Shown here: positions 16,471-23,880 of the stretch, piece after piece | Numbering within the stretch: position 1 is the stretch's first letter | Layout of the letters: each line of letters begins with the position of its first letter | Assembly: GCA_046348225.1 (NCBI GenBank) | Contig: JAXMEQ010000013.1 | Coordinates: forward strand, 1 to 64,000 | Source of the DNA: JAXMEQ01 sp046348225 | Lineage (GTDB): Bacteria > Pseudomonadota > Gammaproteobacteria > Burkholderiales > Burkholderiaceae_C | Reading direction: 5' to 3' | Length of the DNA: 64,000 nucleotides | Made by a program: the position numbers and the translations under genes | The notes under the pieces: model-generated | The model's input: the letters and a program-made list of their open reading frames with translations, nothing else | Database searches by the model: none | What the model was told of the DNA's origin: nothing

Positions 16471-17297
16471 AGCTTCTCCACATGCGCCTGGCGCGTGTAG
16501 AGGAAGTCGATCACGGCCTTGCGCGCGCGCAGGTAACGCGGGTCTTCGGCCAGCGCCACGCGGTTGCGCGGGCGCGGCAGGTCCACTGTCAGCACCTCGC
16601 CGATGGTGGCCGCCGGGCCGTTGGTCATCATCACGATGCGGTCGCTCAGCAGCACGGCTTCGTCCACATCGTGCGTCACCATCACCACCGTGCTCTCCGT
16701 TCGGGCCACTATTTCCAGCAACTCGTCCTGCAGCTTGGCCCGGGTGAGCGCGTCCAGTGCGCCAAACGGCTCATCCATCAGCAGCACCTTGGGCTCCATG
16801 GACAGCGCGCGTGCAATGCCCACGCGCTGCTTCATGCCGCCGGAGATTTCGCCGGGGCGCTTCTGCGCGGCGGGCGTCAGGCCCACCAGCGCGAGCGCGG
16901 CGTCGGTGCGGGCCTTGAGCTGGGCCTTGGTTTCCGCCGGGATGCCGGCTTCGCGGGTCTGTCCAAACACACGTTCGACGGCCAGGTAAACGTTCTCGTA
17001 GCAGGTGAGCCAGGGCAGCAGCGAGTGGTTCTGGAACACCACGCCCCGCTCCGGGCCGGGGCCGGCAATTTCGCGGTTGGCGCACAGCAGCGCGCCCTGC
17101 GTAGGCAGGGTCAGCCCGGCGATCAGGTTGAGCAGCGTGGACTTGCCACAGCCCGAGTGGCCGATCAGCGCCACGAACTCGCCCTTGGCCACGGTCAGGT
17201 TGATGTCGCGCAGCGCGACAAACGGGCCCTTGGCCGTCTTGAACGTCTGCTCGACGCCCTGGACTTCGATGTACTTGCTGGTCAGGCTGTCGCTCAT
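16461..17297 (-). CDS. nrtD: Nitrate ABC transporter ATP-binding protein
   Basis: A 278-aa ATPase of the nitrate/sulfonate/taurine importer family. Walker A is GHSGCGKST (46-54), the signature is ISGGMKQR, Walker B is VLLMDEPFGALD, and the switch His is in MVTHDVDEA. The C-terminal part resembles NrtD and lacks the extra substrate-binding-like domain of cyanobacterial NrtC. The start overlaps the nrtB stop (ATGA). With NrtA and NrtB it would form a complete high-affinity nitrate/nitrite uptake system. Confidence 0.92.
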   Translation of the reverse strand: MSDSLTSKYIEVQGVEQTFKTAKGPFVALRDINLTVAKGEFVALIGHSGCGKSTLLNLIAGLTLPTQGALLCANREIAGPGPERGVVFQNHSLLPWLTCYENVYLAVERVFGQTREAGIPAETKAQLKARTDAALALVGLTPAAQKRPGEISGGMKQRVGIARALSMEPKVLLMDEPFGALDALTRAKLQDELLEIVARTESTVVMVTHDVDEAVLLSDRIVMMTNGPAATIGEVLTVDLPRPRNRVALAEDPRYLRARKAVIDFLYTRQAHVEKLAA

Positions 17298-18235
17298 GAT
17301 TTCACCTCTTCAAATGTGAAGGCGGTTGCCAGCTTGATCAGCGCGAACTCGAGGATGAGCCCGACCATGCCGATCACGAAGATCGCGATGATGATGTTCT
17401 TGACGTTCAGGTTGTTCCACTCGTCCCAGACCCAGAAGCCGATGCCCACGCCACCCGTCAGCATCTCTGCGGCGACGATCACCAGCCAGGCCGTGCCCAC
17501 GGCCAGGCGCACGCCGGTCAGCATGTAGGGCAGCACGGCGGGGAACAGGATCTTGGTGACGATCTTCCATTCGCTCAGGTTGAGCACGCGCGCCACGTTC
17601 ATGTAGTCCTGCGGCACGCGCTGCACGCCGACGGCGGTGTTGATCACCATGGGCCAGATCGAGCAGATGAAGATGGTCCAGATGGCCGCCGGATTGGCGC
17701 CCTTGAACACCAGCAGGCCGATCGGCAGCCAGGCCAGCGGCGACACCGGGCGCAGCAGGCTGATCAGCGGGTTGAACATGCGGCTCAGGAAGCTGAACCG
17801 CCCGATCATGAAACCCAGCGGAATGCCCACCAGCGCCGCCATGCCGAAGCCCAGCGCCACGCGCTTGAGCGAGCTGTAGATGTTCCAGCCAATGCCCTGG
17901 TCGTTTGGCCCCTTGCTGTAGAACGGGTCGCTGAACACCGTCACCGCCTGCTTGAAGGTTTCCAGTGGCGACGGGAAGTTGGTGGTGCTGCTGGCCGAGA
18001 CACCCTGCCAGATCAGCACCAGCAGGCCCAGCCCCAGGATGGGCGGCACCACCCGCAGCCACAGGCCGCGCCAGTCAAACGGGGTGCGCGCCGCAGTCGC
18101 CTTGTCGGCGTTCACGGGCTGGGATGCAACGGGCTGGGGTGTGGCGGCGTTCTTCATGGCGGGGGCTGCCTCTCGGCTCGTGGCGGGCTGGGCCACGACG
18201 GCGTCCAGCGGGGAATGGAATACGGCGCTGACCAT
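17294..18235 (-). CDS. nrtB: Nitrate ABC transporter permease
   Basis: A 313-aa inner-membrane permease. The first 50 residues are a Pro/Ala-rich cytoplasmic tail, followed by about six membrane helices. The EAA-type coupling loop is around VPQDYMNVARVLNLSEWKI, and LTGVRLAVGTAWLVIVAAEML is typical of NrtB/SsuC permeases. The start is the first ATG after the nrtA gene (10 nt gap); a shorter start at MKNAATPQ 26 residues in is possible. Overlaps nrtD by 4 nt. Confidence 0.92.
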   Translation of the reverse strand: MVSAVFHSPLDAVVAQPATSREAAPAMKNAATPQPVASQPVNADKATAARTPFDWRGLWLRVVPPILGLGLLVLIWQGVSASSTTNFPSPLETFKQAVTVFSDPFYSKGPNDQGIGWNIYSSLKRVALGFGMAALVGIPLGFMIGRFSFLSRMFNPLISLLRPVSPLAWLPIGLLVFKGANPAAIWTIFICSIWPMVINTAVGVQRVPQDYMNVARVLNLSEWKIVTKILFPAVLPYMLTGVRLAVGTAWLVIVAAEMLTGGVGIGFWVWDEWNNLNVKNIIIAIFVIGMVGLILEFALIKLATAFTFEEVKS

Positions 18236-18245
18236 GGTGAGGGCC

Positions 18246-19493
18246 TCAGGCCTTGACCTTGAACGAGTCGGCGTACTTCTTCGGGTCCTTGCCGTCCCAG
18301 ACCACGCTGTCGATCAGCTTGCTGGTGCGCATCAGGTCCTTGGGCACCGGGGCCTTGGCGGCGGCTGCGGCTTCCTTGTACAGGTCGATCTGGTTGATCT
18401 GTTTGGCAATGCCCAGGTAGTCGGGGTGGTCCTTGATCAGGCCCCAGCGCTTGTGCTGCGTCAGGAACCACATGCCGTCCGACAGATACGGCATGCTGAC
18501 CGTGCCCTCGTTGTAGAACTTCATGTGGTTGGGGTCGTCCCAGGTCTTGCCCAGGCCGTTCTGGTAGCGGCCAAGGATGCGCTGGTTGATCGCGTCCACG
18601 CTGGTGTTGACGTAGCTCTTGTCGGCCACGGTCTCGGCCATCTTGTTCTTGTTCTGCAGGCCGGAATCGATCCACTTGCCGGCCTCAATGATGGCGGCCG
18701 TGACGGCGCGCGCGGTGTTGGGGTACTTCTTGACGAACTCGGCCGTGGTGCCCAGTGCCTTCTCGGGATGGTCCTTCCAGATGTCCTGGGTGGTCACGGC
18801 GGTGACGCCAATGCCGTCGATGATCGCGCGGTGGCCCCAGGGCTCGCCCACGCAGTAGCCGTCCATGTTGCCCACGCGCATGTTGGCCACCATCTGGGGC
18901 GGCGGTACCGTGATGACCTTGGCGTCCTTCATCGGATTGATGCCATAAGTCGCCAGCCAGTAGTAGAGCCACATGGCGTGGGTGCCGGTGGGGAAGGTCT
19001 GTGCGAAGGTGTATTCGCGCTTGTCGGTGGTCATCAGCTTGGCAAGGCTTTGCCCGTCCACCGCGCCCTTTTCCGCCAGCTTCTTGCTGAGCGTGATGGC
19101 CTGGCCGTTGTGGTTCAGGTTCATCAGCACGGCCATGTCCTTCTTGGGGCCGCTGGTACCCATGTGCACGCCGTAGATCAAGCCCCACAGCACGTGGGCC
19201 ATGTCCAGTTCGCCGTTGACCAGCTTGTCGCGCACGCCGGCCCACGACGCTTCCTTGGACGGCACGATCTTGACGCCGTACTTCTGGTCAATCCCCAGCA
19301 CCGAGGCCATCACCACGCTGGCGCAGTCGGTCAGCGGGATGAACCCGATCTTGACTTCCTTCTTCTCGGGGGCGTCGGAGCCGGCCGCCCACACACCGTG
19401 GTGCCCCAGCGTTGAAAACAGCGCGGTGGCGCCAGCCTTCTGGATGAAATCGCGGCGCTTCGGGGCGGCGGGGCCGGGGGTCTGCTGGGTCAT
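18246..19493 (-). CDS. nrtA: Nitrate-binding protein of the ABC transporter
   Basis: A 415-aa periplasmic substrate-binding protein of the NrtA/CmpA family. The N-terminus has a twin-arginine-type signal (KRRDFIQKAGATALF, then AA cleavage region), suggesting Tat export. Family features include VKIGFIPLTDCASVVMA, LWGLIYGVHMGTSGPKKDM and MDGYCVGEPWGHRAI. I chose the ATG at MTQQTPGPA because AGGAG lies 7 nt upstream; a longer in-frame extension falls in the regulatory leader. First gene of the nitrate operon, directly downstream of the terminator/antiterminator leader. Confidence 0.94.
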   Translation of the reverse strand: MTQQTPGPAAPKRRDFIQKAGATALFSTLGHHGVWAAGSDAPEKKEVKIGFIPLTDCASVVMASVLGIDQKYGVKIVPSKEASWAGVRDKLVNGELDMAHVLWGLIYGVHMGTSGPKKDMAVLMNLNHNGQAITLSKKLAEKGAVDGQSLAKLMTTDKREYTFAQTFPTGTHAMWLYYWLATYGINPMKDAKVITVPPPQMVANMRVGNMDGYCVGEPWGHRAIIDGIGVTAVTTQDIWKDHPEKALGTTAEFVKKYPNTARAVTAAIIEAGKWIDSGLQNKNKMAETVADKSYVNTSVDAINQRILGRYQNGLGKTWDDPNHMKFYNEGTVSMPYLSDGMWFLTQHKRWGLIKDHPDYLGIAKQINQIDLYKEAAAAAKAPVPKDLMRTSKLIDSVVWDGKDPKKYADSFKVKA

Positions 19494-19516
19494 GTTCAAC
19501 TCCTGATCTGGATGAG

Positions 19517-19577
19517 GGAAAAACAAAACGGCGCCCATCTTTCATCTGCGGGAAGCAGACGGAAAATGGACGCCGTT
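19517..19577 (-). terminator. Leader terminator before nrtA
   Basis: On the minus strand AACGGCGTCCAT (19566-19577) pairs with ATGGGCGCCGTT (19527-19538), a 12-bp stem with one G-U pair; its loop holds a small TCTGC/GCAGA hairpin. The transcript then reads GUUUUGUUUUU. It sits 24 nt before the nrtA start, so by default it should stop transcription before the operon. Confidence 0.85.
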
Positions 19578-19581
19578 GTCC
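19568..19581 (-). promoter_or_regulatory. ANTAR-target hairpin P2 of the nrtA leader
   Basis: On the minus strand GGAC-AACGGC-GTCC: a 4-bp stem closing the hexaloop AACGGC, with A at loop position 1 and G at position 4 as ANTAR proteins require. The loop and 3' strand are the first ten bases of the terminator arm, so P2 and the terminator cannot both form. Confidence 0.75.
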
Positions 19582-19610
19582 GGTACAGGCCTTTTGAAGG
19601 GCTTGCTGCG

Positions 19611-19626
19611 GGGCCGCCGTTGGCCC
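19611..19626 (-). promoter_or_regulatory. ANTAR-target hairpin P1 of the nrtA leader
   Basis: On the minus strand GGGCC-AACGGC-GGCCC: a perfect 5-bp stem with the same hexaloop as P2 (A1, G4). It starts about 8 nt after the expected transcription start. P1 and P2 together are the two-hairpin recognition element used by NasR/EutV-type antiterminators. Confidence 0.8.
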
Positions 19627-19642
19627 TGCGATACCCAAGGGT

Positions 19643-19659
19643 AAGCACTAACCGTGCCA
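19643..19659 (-). promoter_or_regulatory. Sigma-54 promoter of the nitrate operon
   Basis: TGGCACGGTTAGTGCTT on the minus strand: the -24 element TGGCACG is perfect and the GG-N10-GC spacing is exact; the -12 element is TGCT with one mismatch just before it. Transcription would start near 19634. Confidence 0.82.
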
Positions 19660-19707
19660 GCCGAAATGACCGTTTGACGGGTGTTTTTGGTGGTTTGGGG
19701 TTCAACG

Positions 19708-19737
19708 GGAACCAGCCTGGTGCACCACGCTGGTGCG
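19708..19737. promoter_or_regulatory. NtrC binding sites upstream of nrtA
   Basis: TGCACC-N5-GGTGCG at 19721-19737 matches 11 of 12 consensus bases (TGCACC-N5-GGTGCA). An overlapping weaker site, GGAACC-N5-GGTGCA, is at 19708-19724 (10 of 12). The better site is centred about 95 bp upstream of the inferred start, a normal distance for an enhancer of a sigma-54 promoter. Confidence 0.75.
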
Positions 19738-19786
19738 AGCACGCAATTTGTGCGGCGCAGCAAGCGCTGCCAGCCCGGGCCGGGCG

Positions 19787-20989
19787 TTACAGGTAATCGG
19801 CCATCGACAGCACGGTTTCCGCCACGTCGACGAGCCGGCGGTTCTGGCTCATGGCGGTCTGGCGCAGCATCTTGTGCGCTTCGTCCTCGGACAGCTTGCG
19901 CGTGGCCATGAGCAGGCCCTTGGCGCGCTCGACCAGCTTGCGCTCGTTCAGCGCTGCGCGCACCGTCTCCAATTCGTCGCTCATGGCCTGCAGGCGCTGC
20001 GCCTGCTCCTGCACCATGCCCAGGATGGAGCGCTCGAGCTGCGGGCCATAGCCGGGGGGCGTGTCGGCGCCGCTTTCGCGCGACAGGGTGTCCAGGAACA
20101 CCTGCTGGTCGTGCAGTTCGGCCCGGGCCTTGGCGATCTTGCGCTCGCACAGGCTCCGCAGGCTGGCTGCCAGCAACTCCTCGACCGATTTCATGGCGTC
20201 GATGCGCAGGGTGCAGCTGTCAAACCAGGTCTGGCTCAGGTTGCGGTCCAGCGCCCCGCCGTCCGGACCGCAACCGATCCGGCGCAGCCGTTCGATCTCG
20301 GCCGGGGCGGCGCCCGACTGCGCCGCCAGCCAGGCCTGCACGATGGCCGGCTCGGAGCAGTCGCGAAACACCTGGAAGCAGCGCTCCTGCTGCTCCACCA
20401 GGTGCAGCCACTGCTGGCGCGTGGAGGGCTCGGTGTGGCCTGAAGCGAACGCGGCCGAGCCGAACGCGCGCTCCTGACCGGCAAATTCCTTACCCTGCAT
20501 GAAATTGAACATGGCCACCAGGGCGCGCGAAATCTCGGGGTCGCCGGCGCTGTCGGCGGCCTCAAACACCACGGCCAGCAAGCCGGCAATCAGGCGCACG
20601 AACGCGCTGGTGGCCTCGGCCGGGCTGAGCCGGAGCTGGTCTACCTGGAGGCGCACGGCCGGCACGCCGTCCAGCGCGTGCAGTACCCAGGCAATCCGGC
20701 TGAACAGTCGCGCCCCATGGCCCCCGCGCTGCGGACCGGTGTCGAGCTGGTCAAAGCGCTGGCGCACCGCCTGTTCGAGCTGCAGGCATTCGGCCAGCTG
20801 CAGGCGCCGGGCCTCGGCCAGCCGGGCGCCGCCCGACGCGAGGTACACGTTGGACAGCCCCCGCTCCCGTTGCAGGCCGTGGATCAGCCGCGCAATCACC
20901 CCCACCAGCTCGCTGGTGAGCGCAAGCTGCTCCAGCTCGCCGATTTCGCACTGGCACGCCGCCACGAGAAAATTGAGTCCTGATTTCAT
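19787..20989 (-). CDS. nasR: Nitrate-sensing ANTAR antiterminator NasR
   Basis: A 400-aa cytoplasmic regulator. The N-terminal two thirds form a NIT nitrate/nitrite-sensing domain (hallmark HGLQRERGLSNVYLAS at 37-52). The last ~65 residues are an ANTAR RNA-binding domain (LNERKLVERAKGLLMATRKLSEDEAHKMLR). In Klebsiella, NasR binds nitrate and prevents termination in the nasF leader. Here the gene sits immediately upstream of the nrtA promoter, and the nrtA leader contains the matching RNA element, so the target is very likely that leader. The ATG (MKSGLNFLVAACQ) has a GGGG ribosome site. It is divergent from tsaD. Confidence 0.93.
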   Translation of the reverse strand: MKSGLNFLVAACQCEIGELEQLALTSELVGVIARLIHGLQRERGLSNVYLASGGARLAEARRLQLAECLQLEQAVRQRFDQLDTGPQRGGHGARLFSRIAWVLHALDGVPAVRLQVDQLRLSPAEATSAFVRLIAGLLAVVFEAADSAGDPEISRALVAMFNFMQGKEFAGQERAFGSAAFASGHTEPSTRQQWLHLVEQQERCFQVFRDCSEPAIVQAWLAAQSGAAPAEIERLRRIGCGPDGGALDRNLSQTWFDSCTLRIDAMKSVEELLAASLRSLCERKIAKARAELHDQQVFLDTLSRESGADTPPGYGPQLERSILGMVQEQAQRLQAMSDELETVRAALNERKLVERAKGLLMATRKLSEDEAHKMLRQTAMSQNRRLVDVAETVLSMADYL

Positions 20990-21042
20990 GCTGCCCCGGT
21001 GTTCCCCCTTGGAGCATGGCAGCAACATCCGTGCCGCCCGCC

Positions 21043-21048
21043 TACACT
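21043..21048 (+). promoter_or_regulatory. -10-like box TACACT before tsaD
   Basis: TACACT lies 7 nt before the tsaD ATG, with no Shine-Dalgarno; the start of transcription would coincide with the start codon. No clear -35 box is visible. Confidence 0.45.
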
Positions 21049-21055
21049 CGCTGCC

Positions 21056-22087
21056 ATGCTTGTGCTTGGAATTGAATCGTCCTGTGACGAAACCGGCGTG
21101 GCGCTGGTCGAGGCGACGGGCGCGACCGTGCCCGCATTGCGGGCTCATGCGTTGCACAGCCAGATCGACATGCACCAGGCCTACGGCGGGGTGGTGCCGG
21201 AGCTGGCCAGCCGCGACCACATCCGCCGCGTGCTTCCGCTGGCGCGACAGGTCCTGGGTGAAGCGGGGCGAGCGCTCGCTGACATCGACGTGGTGGCCTA
21301 CACGCGGGGACCCGGTCTGGCCGGCGCGCTGCTGGTGGGCGCCGGCGTGGCCAGTGCGCTCGGCGCAGCGCTGGGCCGGCCGGTGCTGGGGGTGCATCAC
21401 CTCGAAGGGCATTTGTTGTCGCCGTTTCTCAGTGCGGACCCGCCGCAGTTTCCCTTTGTGGCCCTGCTGGTCTCGGGCGGGCACACCCAGTTGATGCAGG
21501 TCGAAGGGGTGGGCCGGTACCAGTTGCTGGGTGAAACCATCGACGACGCGGCAGGCGAGGCGTTTGACAAGTCGGCCAAGCTCATGGGCCTGGGTTATCC
21601 CGGCGGCCCGGCGCTGTCGCGGCTTGCGCAGCAGGGCGATGCGGCCGCCTTCAAGCTGCCGCGCCCGCTGCTGCACAGCGGCAACATGGACTTTTCCTTC
21701 GCCGGGCTCAAGACCGCCGTCCTGACGCAGGCCCGAAAGCTCGGTGATGAACTGGAGACACGCAAAGCCGACCTCGCGGCATCGACGCAGGCGGCGATTG
21801 TGGAAGTGCTGCTGAAGAAGTCACTCGCCGCGCTGGAGGCGACAGGCCTGAAGCGGCTGGTGGTGGCTGGCGGTGTGGGCGCCAACCGGTTGCTGCGCGA
21901 GCAACTCAATGACGCCTGCGCGCGGCGCGGCGTGCGCGTGCACTATCCGGAGCTGCACCTGTGCACCGACAACGGCGCCATGATCGCCATGGCGGCCGCG
22001 ATGCGGCTGCAAACCGGCGCGCAAACGGCCAGCCGGGCCTACGCCTTCGACGTGAAGCCCCGCTGGCCGCTGGCAGAAATTACCTGA
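21056..22087 (+). CDS. tsaD: tRNA N6-adenosine threonylcarbamoyltransferase TsaD
   Basis: A 343-aa ASKHA-fold enzyme that transfers threonylcarbamoyl to A37 of ANN-decoding tRNAs, with TsaB, TsaC and TsaE. The start LVLGIESSCDETGVALV is the family hallmark; metal-binding residues are in HQAYGGVVPELASRDH and the phosphate motif in VSGGHTQL. GGVGANRLLREQL and CTDNGAMIA complete the fold. The chosen ATG gives the exact family N-terminus. The 3' end overlaps the convergent hsp20 gene by 8 nt. Confidence 0.97.
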   Translation: MLVLGIESSCDETGVALVEATGATVPALRAHALHSQIDMHQAYGGVVPELASRDHIRRVLPLARQVLGEAGRALADIDVVAYTRGPGLAGALLVGAGVASALGAALGRPVLGVHHLEGHLLSPFLSADPPQFPFVALLVSGGHTQLMQVEGVGRYQLLGETIDDAAGEAFDKSAKLMGLGYPGGPALSRLAQQGDAAAFKLPRPLLHSGNMDFSFAGLKTAVLTQARKLGDELETRKADLAASTQAAIVEVLLKKSLAALEATGLKRLVVAGGVGANRLLREQLNDACARRGVRVHYPELHLCTDNGAMIAMAAAMRLQTGAQTASRAYAFDVKPRWPLAEIT

Positions 22088-22460
22088 TTTCCAGCTGCGT
22101 CACGGTGCTGGGCGGCACCAGCTTCGCCAGCGTGAGCGTGAGCACGCCGTGTTCGAGTTTTGCCGCGCTGGCGGCCACGTCGATGTCTTGCGGCAGTTCC
22201 CAGGCGGCCTTGTACTGGCGCTTGGCGTCAGCCTTGGTCTCGACGCGAACCACGCTGCCTTCAATGCCGATGGCCAGGTCTTCGCGGGCCACACCCGGCA
22301 CGTCCAGGGTGAGCGTCCAGACCTTGTCGTCCTGGGCCACTTGCACGCCGGGCTGCGGGGCGGTGAAGAACGCGTCATTGATGAAGCGCTCGAAATTGCG
22401 GTCAAAAGAACGGAACGCCGGGGAAACGGCGCGGGTGCGAACAACAGGTGCGAAAAACAT
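22080..22460 (-). CDS. Hsp20/alpha-crystallin small heat-shock protein
   Basis: A 126-aa protein with an alpha-crystallin domain of about 85 residues (VWTLTLDVPGVAREDLAIGIEGSVVRVETK...). The C-terminal LTLTLAKLVPP corresponds to the final beta-strand and tail; the usual I-x-I motif is not obvious, though LEIR ends the protein. Family members are ATP-independent holdases. The start has AAGGAG about 8 nt upstream. Convergent with tsaD. Confidence 0.9.
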   Translation of the reverse strand: MFFAPVVRTRAVSPAFRSFDRNFERFINDAFFTAPQPGVQVAQDDKVWTLTLDVPGVAREDLAIGIEGSVVRVETKADAKRQYKAAWELPQDIDVAASAAKLEHGVLTLTLAKLVPPSTVTQLEIR

Positions 22461-22599
22461 GATGACTCCTTGTCAATAAATGGGACTCCGTTGGCAGGTT
22501 TTGCGTACAACTTGTGTCCTACACTGCGCGGCGTTTCAACATGCCTGCCGCGTGCTTCCCATCTGTGCGCCGGTGGCTTCTTTTCAAGGGAATCCAGCA

Positions 22600-23859
22600 A
22601 TGAAAAAGGGCATCTCGCGGGTCTTGAAATGGCTGTGGCTGGCGCTATTTGTGCCGGCCGTGGCGCTGGCCCAGGCGCCGGTCAAGCTGGCCATGATCGA
22701 GGGCCTGAGTGGCGGCAATGCCAATGGCGGCGAAGCCGTGTTCCGCAACCTGGTCTGGGCGCTGGAACGTGTCAACGAGCGCGGCGGCGTCAGGCTGCCC
22801 GGCGGGGCGCGGCGGCTGGTGCTGGAGCGTTACGACAGCAAGGGCCAGATCGAGGAGGCGCTGTCGCTGTTGCGCGCGGCCATCGACGACGGGGCGCAGT
22901 TCATCCTGCAGGGCAACTCGTCCGCCGTGACCGCCGCGCTGATCGAGGCGGTCAACAAGCACAACGAGCGTGAGCCGCAGCGCCGCGTGGTGCTGCTCAA
23001 CTACTCGGCGGTAGACCCGATCCTGACGAACGAGAAGTGCAGCTTCTGGCACTTCCGCTTTGATGCACATGCCGACATGCGCATGGCCGCGCTGATGACC
23101 GTGCTCAAGGACGACCGGAGCATCCGCTCGGTTTACCTGATCGGGCAGGACTACAGCTTTGGCCAGGCGGTGCTGCGCGAGGCGCGGCGCCAGCTGGGTG
23201 CGCAGCGACCCGACATCCAGATCGTGGGCGACGAGCTGCACCCGCTGCTGCGCATCAAGGACTTTGCGCCCTACGCCACGAAGATCAAGGCCAGTGGGGC
23301 CGACGCTGTGATCACGGGCAACTTCAGCAATGACCTGACGCTGCTGGTCAAGGCGGCGAAAGAAGTGGGCTTTGAAGGCAAGTTCTACACCTTCTATGGC
23401 AACGCACTGGGGGCGCCTGCCGCGATGGGTGAAGCCGGCATTGGGCGGGTGCTGGCCGTGGCCGACTGGCTGCCCAACGTGCCCACGGGCGCCAGCGAGG
23501 CGTTCTACCAGGCGTTCCGTGCGCGTTACCCGAAACCGGCAGACGACTACGTGCACCTGCGCATGCAGCTGCTGGTCGAGGCGCTGGCGCAAGCCATCGA
23601 GCGGGCGGGCAGCACCGAGGCCAAGCCCGTGGCGCAGGCGCTGGAGCGGGCCAATGTGTCCATGGCGGGGCAGGGCGGCACCATGCGTGCGGCCGACCAC
23701 CAGTTCCAGCAACCGCTGGTGGTGGGTGTGATGGACCGGCAGGGGGCGCCCGGCGTGAAGTTTGACGTCGAGGGCTCGGGCTATGGCTTTCGCGTGGTGC
23801 GTGCGATCCCGGCGGCGCAGGCGCAGCAGCCGCACGCCTGCACGATGGCGCGCCCCTAG
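22600..23859 (+). CDS. Periplasmic LivJ-type substrate-binding protein
   Basis: A 419-aa ABC-transporter binding protein of the type-I (leucine/isoleucine/valine-like) fold. The signal peptide is residues 1-24 (lysines, then LWLALFVPAVALA-Q). The fold is recognisable from VKLAMIEGLSGGNANGG, the central SVYLIGQDYSFGQAVLREARRQ, and ADAVITGNFSNDLTLLVKAAKE. The ligand cannot be told; family members bind amino acids, amides or aromatic acids. No transporter genes lie nearby, so it is an orphan. AAGGGAA precedes the ATG. Confidence 0.87.
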   Translation: MKKGISRVLKWLWLALFVPAVALAQAPVKLAMIEGLSGGNANGGEAVFRNLVWALERVNERGGVRLPGGARRLVLERYDSKGQIEEALSLLRAAIDDGAQFILQGNSSAVTAALIEAVNKHNEREPQRRVVLLNYSAVDPILTNEKCSFWHFRFDAHADMRMAALMTVLKDDRSIRSVYLIGQDYSFGQAVLREARRQLGAQRPDIQIVGDELHPLLRIKDFAPYATKIKASGADAVITGNFSNDLTLLVKAAKEVGFEGKFYTFYGNALGAPAAMGEAGIGRVLAVADWLPNVPTGASEAFYQAFRARYPKPADDYVHLRMQLLVEALAQAIERAGSTEAKPVAQALERANVSMAGQGGTMRAADHQFQQPLVVGVMDRQGAPGVKFDVEGSGYGFRVVRAIPAAQAQQPHACTMARP

Positions 23860-23868
23860 GCGCGACGG

Positions 23869-23874
23869 GATAAT
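23869..23874 (+). promoter_or_regulatory. -10-like box GATAAT before the aminotransferase gene
   Basis: GATAAT is 6 nt before the ATG, in the 21-nt gap after the binding-protein gene; no Shine-Dalgarno is seen. Confidence 0.45.
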
Positions 23875-23880
23875 CGGGCG

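Noticed and set aside
19645..19657. GCAC-GGTTA-GTGC as a possible first ANTAR hairpin
   Set aside because: Its loop is five bases, and it overlaps the sigma-54 promoter, upstream of the inferred transcription start.
22461..22600. Possible heat-shock sigma-32 promoter before hsp20
   Set aside because: A CCCATTTA -10-like sequence exists on the minus strand, but the nearest TTG-containing -35-like sequence is about 21 nt away, too far for sigma-32.
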